Origin: Hippophae tibetana
Taxonomy: Eukaryota > Streptophyta > Magnoliopsida > Rosales > Elaeagnaceae
Reading direction: 5' to 3'
DNA length: 64,000 nucleotides
NCBI GenBank assembly: GCA_037013495.1
Contig: CM072812.1
Coordinates: forward strand, 70,253,340-70,317,339
Shown here: positions 59,895 through 64,000 of the stretch, piece by piece
Layout: every line of letters begins with the position of its first letter
Position numbering within the stretch: position 1 is the first letter of the stretch
Translations under genes and position numbers: made by a program
Notes under the pieces: generated by a model
Database searches by the model: none
The model's input: only the letters and a program-made list of their open reading frames with translations
What the model was told of the DNA's origin: nothing

Positions 59895-60113
59895 TATTAT
59901 AAGGAAAAGAATGAAGATTTGCATAACTATAGGAATGAAACTTACTAATTACAGAATTTCATTTATATGATCTTACAAAAAAACCATTAATTTTGATTGA
60001 TTGTAATTGATTATCTATACATAGTTTCATAGAATAGGTTAGTTGTTGTACCAAAATATATTCTAACATTTTCTCAATATCCAAGTAGTTTTCCTCTTGT
60101 TGTTTCTTCTACA

Positions 60114-60239
60114 GTCATCAAGAAATACGATTACATTAGTTTGTGATCCATTAATGGTGAGTTTTTTTGCTCTTTTTGATTATTAATTCTAGAGATTTGA
60201 AGAAAATCTCCCTATTCACTCAATCTAATAGGAACTTTC
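60114..60239. other. Unassigned sequence
   Basis: Between the Copia-1 3' LTR and the LINE relic; possibly upstream LINE sequence. No motif is seen. Confidence 0.4.
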
Positions 60240-60884
60240 TATGAGGCTTCTTCTTGCTACTAGGGTTAGTGTTGGAGGAATGATGATGGTGGAATGGTAA
60301 TTATGTGGATAGATAATATCCAAATTGCAAGCTTTCTCAGAAATGATAATACTATAGATATGGAGATTATTGATATTTGTAATGTAACGGTAGTATATGG
60401 ACATTGTGATGATAAAATAAGACTAAAAGAGTGAAAGAATTGAAAATTCTAAATAGGAAACTACTCACCCTTGGATTTTGGTTGATGATTTTAATGATAT
60501 GTTGATTAGTAATGAGAAGAAGGGAGGTAGGGAATTTGATCATAACCATGCTAGCAAGTGAGTAGGTTTGTAAATGATTTTAAAGTGATGGATGTGAAGG
60601 CTAGTGGTAGTTTTTTTACATGAGAAAATGGACTTGAACCTGAAGATTTCATTCAAGAGAGATTAGATACAGTGCTCAACAATGAGGTTGTTATTATGAA
60701 GTATCCTAACCTGGAGATGTTTGTTCCACCTATTTTATACACTCATCATAAGATACCTGTGTTGAATTTGGTTTCCAATATGGTTAAAAGTAAGAGAAGG
60801 TTCAAGTATGAAATGAAATGGCAAGTGAAAGAGAGATATGATGAGTCTATGGAATGTGGATGGAAAACTTGATCGACATGAATT
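60240..60884 (+). pseudogene. LINE (L1-type) endonuclease fragment
   Basis: L1-type LINEs encode an apurinic-like endonuclease that nicks the target. Pieces in order: VSVGGMMMVEW near 60264 (matching GGLALLWK), VYGHCDD near 60393 (matching the FTGFYG strand), WILVDDFNDMLISNEKKGGR around 60474-60535 (the GDFNEIL..EKxGG block with catalytic Asp and Asn), then VNDFKVMDVKASGSFFT, QERLDTVLNNEVVIMKYPNL and, in the frame 60672-60872, KSKRRFKYEMKWQVKERYDE, which fits the segment after the SDH motif. The His of SDH is blurred (THHK). There are several frame changes and stops, for example TGA at 60632-60634 in the FTW motif. The reverse transcriptase is absent. Old relic, cut off by the LTR at ~60885. 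Confidence 0.7.
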
Positions 60885-61770
60885 ATGTGCAATCAATATG
60901 CAAGTATCACAACAAAGAATATAATGATAAGAAAAGATCATTCCTCAATTTTTTGTGATTTTATGTTTCAAGAAAGAAAAATTAAAAGTACTCTAAATAA
61001 ATAGCAATAGTTAATTAAATCATATTTGGCAATTAAGAAGATATATGATAGAATATCTAGTAATATTTAATCTCCCAATTTTCTAAACTTGTGAATTACT
61101 AAAATCCTCCAAATATAATTATTAATCAAATACATGATTAATTGAATCTAACCTAGTATGTATTCCTCTTTTCATTAAACTACACACCATATAGTAATTA
61201 ACCTAGTCACACTCTCATGTCAATTAAATTTCATACTACTCATTAAGTTCATCAATGATAGATCACACATATAAGAATCATACATCTCTCCTTAGAAACT
61301 ATGCATGTTATTTAATCATGACAAACAATTAAATAATTTTTTCAAATATATTTAATTATCTCTATAGATCAATTTTTTGCTAAGCAACTAATAGTATAAA
61401 AATCAAATTAAATAATATAATTAAAATAAAAATTGGGTTCATAAGACCCCTAGATTAATAAATTAGCTAGATATAATTTTGTTCACAAAACTCACAATAT
61501 TCATAAAAAAAGACATAAAAATTTATAAAGAAAAATAAAAAATACAATCAATCTCTTGAATTTTAGTTCCAATCTTCTCTTGAATCTCCATCAAAATTGT
61601 ATTTTCTTTTGATTTTTCTACATTTTTTTCTCTCTTCTTGGCTCTAAAATCTAATAAATATAATGTATTTTTTTGGCTCACTAGGGTTTATGAGACAAAT
61701 AAGGAGTTAAGTTAGGGCCAAGTTAAATCTAGACCATTAGATCAACTTTATATCAAAGGCTGAGATGAAA
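60885..61770 (-). mobile_element. Tat-type LTR (family C), incomplete first copy
   Basis: It aligns with the left two thirds of 61852-63232: TCATATTTGG(C/A)AA(T/C)TAAGAAGAT, AAATTTCATACTA(C/G)TCATTAA, ATGCATGTTATTTAATCA(T/A)GACA and GGGTTCATA(A/G)(G)ACCCCTAGATTAAT occur in the same order. It reads on the minus strand. Fossil and incomplete. Confidence 0.75.
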
Positions 61771-61851
61771 AAAAAGGAAAATTAAGAGTGTTCTCCAATA
61801 GAAACATGAGACTTGGCATGAGGGAATGGTCGGTCAGGCACGAATTCTATG

Positions 61852-63232
61852 TGATGAATATGTAAGTATACATATTGTAACACGTAAGAAAAAATATCAT
61901 TTCCACGGAGATTATGTTATTATAAACTAATTTTTTTTAAAACAAAAATCAATATCTTTTGTGTTTTTAAATTTTAAGAATGCAAAATTAAAAGAACTAA
62001 AAATAAATAACAATATTTAATTATATCATATTTGGAAACTAAGAAGATATATGAGAAAATATCTAACAATATTTAATCCCTCAATTTTCTAAACATGTGA
62101 ATCACTAAAATCCTCACGATGTAATTATTAATTAATTATATTATCAATTGAATCTAACTTAGCATGTATAACTCTCTCAAGTAAACTATACATCATATAT
62201 TAATTAATTTAATCACATTCTTATGCCAATTAAATTTCATACTAGTCATTAATTTCATCAATTATGGATCACATGCATAAGAATCATACATATCTTCCTA
62301 AAAACTATGCATGTTATTTAATCAAGACAAACAATTAAATAATTCTCTTAAATCTATTTAATTACCTCTATAGATAAATTGTTGGCTAAACAACTAATAA
62401 CATAAAAATTAAATTAAATAATATAACTAAATTTAAATCATAATTGGGATAAAATATTAGATTATCATATGGTGAAAATTGGGTTCATAGAACCCCTAGA
62501 TTAATAAATTAATCAGATATAATTTTGTTCATAAAGCTCATATTGTTTTTATAAGGAAACACATAAAAATTGATAAATAAAGAAGTAGATGAATAAATAC
62601 AATCAATCTCTTATATTGTAGTAATAATCTCCCCTTGAATTTCCACCAAAATTGTTTCTCCTTTTAAATTTTTCTGTAATTTTCTCTAATCTTAACTCCA
62701 AAAACTGATCAAAATTATGCGAATGATGACTCATTAGGGTTTATGGGGTGATTAGTGGGTTACTAACTTAGGTGGAATCTAGACTGTCAGATCAACTTCA
62801 TATTAGAGAGTGACACATGGTAAGGGAGACCGGTTTGGGTTAAAGATTGTCGAGTTAGTTCTAGTTGGCACACATGATTCACGAAAATAGTGGGTGTGGT
62901 ACACGGGTGGAACAGATGAACAAATCAGGTCAAGACGCATGGCGAACACGTGAAAATCTATGATTGGTCATCTTTATTGGCGTGGTGTCCATGTGGCTTG
63001 TCCAATCAACCCCTCTACTTGCATGGTGCCATATGGTAGCTCCTCATTTGTCTTACATTAAAAATTCATAAAAATAAAATCAATAAAAATTCCCAAAATT
63101 CCCAACAAACTACATAAATTATATTTTTACCCATTTTCACTAAAAAGTTTATATTTTAATATTTTTAACTCCAAAAATATTATTTATTGAATAAAAAAGT
63201 GCATTAATGACTCTACTTTCTTAAAGTCATCA
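61852..63232 (-). mobile_element. Tat-type LTR (family C), 3' LTR of a minus-strand element
   Basis: It runs from TGATGAATATGTAAGTATAC to CTTAAAGTCATCA, with TGATGA/TCATCA tips and a 1.38 kb length. The TATACATATTGTAACACGTA..TTTCCACGGAGATTATG block is the reversed 3' end typical of Tat/Athila LTRs. Directly beyond 63232 the minus strand reads a polypurine-like GAGTTTGAGGGTTT, which marks the start of a 3' LTR. Confidence 0.75.
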
Positions 63233-64000
63233 AACCCTCAAACTTAACTCATTGTTTGTCCTTAAGTAAAGCCAAGTCTAACTAAATAAAATGATATGAG
63301 CAGTATATTCATAAATATATATCTAGTAATACATGCATATTTCTCAAAAACTATCCTTCTCAAAAGTCGTTCAATTCTATGACAAGGAGGTTCACATATT
63401 CATACATCAATGTTCCATCAATACAAGAATATGCAAGATTTTTGAAAAATTAATTCTTGTGTGTACGTTGCACATGATATGATCCAATGCACTCATGAAA
63501 CATCCTATATGAGCATGATAACCAACTCAATCTTAGAACAAGTCTCATAAGTCTATTTTTCACATCCCTCTCCACTACTTTAAATATGCACTTAGCTAAA
63601 GATCAATAAGGATTTTACATGCTTGTAATGTAAAGCTTAGGTAGGGGTCGATAAATGAAGACATTTAGGATCTTTGTACACCTTAACTTTCTTTTTATTC
63701 ATTATGCACTTTTTAACTGCAATTAAGCTTTTACCTGATATTTCAATGCATCCTCTCTTGTCATTCTTTTCATATTCTTTTATTCCATATGCTTTTTTTT
63801 AATTCCTAACTTCACAACACCCCTAAACTTATTTTCATTTCTATTTTATTTTTCTTTAGAGAATAATTATGTTGTGAGTTTTGCTTCTTCTTTTTTCATA
63901 TGGTGTATTACATTTCAGCTCACTTTATAGCATAACACATGATTGCATTTTTTCTTTTCAATCAAGCTAAAGGTGCAAGGGTAAAATTAATATTTATTGG
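63233..64000 (-). other. Start of the internal region of a Tat-type element, runs off the window
   Basis: AACCCTCAAACTTAACTCATTGTTTGTCCTTAAGTAAAGC follows the LTR tip and resembles the sequence just inside the 3' LTR of Tat/Ogre-type elements (minus strand). The remaining ~700 bp has no open frame; such elements carry a long 3' non-coding region. The coding part, if any, would lie to the right of the window. Confidence 0.55.

Larger units (their letters stand above)
45820..60113 (+). mobile_element. Copia-1: Copia element interrupted by two younger LTR insertions
   Basis: The 5' LTR is 45820-46069 and the 3' LTR 59895-60113, short LTRs sharing TTGCATAACTATAGGAA-like, TTGATTG(T)..TCTATACATA and GGTTAGTTGTTGTAC blocks and ending CTTTTACA / CTTCTACA. 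The primer-binding site GGGAATCAAAGCACC (46070-46084) is a decayed initiator tRNA-Met match. The polypurine tract TTGAGAGGGAG is at 59884-59894. Nested inside are a Gypsy chromovirus (47147-55287) and a solo LTR (57178-59019); without them the element is ~4.3 kb. No clear target duplication remains. Ale/Ivana-type motifs. Old, heavily broken (well over ten breaks). Confidence 0.88.

Noticed and set aside
1-64000. A virulence, defence or biosynthetic gene cluster
   Set aside because: Every recognisable protein remnant belongs to a transposable element or to the single GRF pseudogene; there is no run of host genes.

Overview
This is a stretch of AT-rich nuclear DNA from a land plant, most likely a eudicot with a repeat-rich genome. 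The basis is the element types: CACTA transposons with CACTACTACAAAA ends, Copia elements primed by initiator tRNA-Met, a Gypsy chromovirus, and long Tat/Athila-type LTRs. I cannot name a species. I see no intact host gene, tRNA, rRNA or CRISPR array. The window is a pile of nested transposable elements, and the only host-like gene is a broken GRF zinc-finger gene on the minus strand, split by a Copia element.

Layout. 1-900: ends of two Tat-type LTRs. 1757-2165: a diverged direct repeat. 2227-5413: a putative LTR (family D) carrying a 2.1 kb non-autonomous CACTA (2385-4470), which holds a ~290-nt hairpin. 5560-12855: a decayed minus-strand Sirevirus-like Copia, with a Tat-type LTR piece (family B) framed by a 223-bp direct duplication. 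13071-14492: a whole-looking small TRIM element with five 100-bp tandem repeats. 16139-25745: a second family D copy, carrying an 8.3 kb CACTA (17339-25643) with transposase and Ulp1-protease remnants. 26184-28108: two nearly identical Tat-type LTR pieces (family A) head to head. 28109-30020: internal Tat-like sequence and a MULE transposase relic. 30253-32266: another family B LTR. 32379-37744: the GRF gene with Copia-3 (32706-37689) inside. 38237-45748: Copia-2 with a family B solo LTR (39209-41108) inside. 45820-60113: Copia-1, interrupted by a Gypsy chromovirus (47147-55287) and a family A solo LTR (57178-59019). 60240-60880: a LINE endonuclease relic. 60885-64000: two family C LTRs and the start of an internal region that runs off the window.

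Order of events can be read from target-site duplications. The GRF gene predates Copia-3 (CATAT). Copia-2 (GAAAT) predates its solo LTR (GGCAA). Copia-1 predates both the chromovirus (TTTAT/TTTAC) and its solo LTR (ATGAT). Both family D copies predate their CACTA insertions.

No convincing new biological system was found. The most distinctive items are the CACTA-borne hairpin, the head-to-head LTR palindrome, the paired G-box module in family B LTRs, the 223-bp duplication around an LTR piece, and the split GRF gene. All calls come from reading motifs and comparing repeats by eye; no database was searched.
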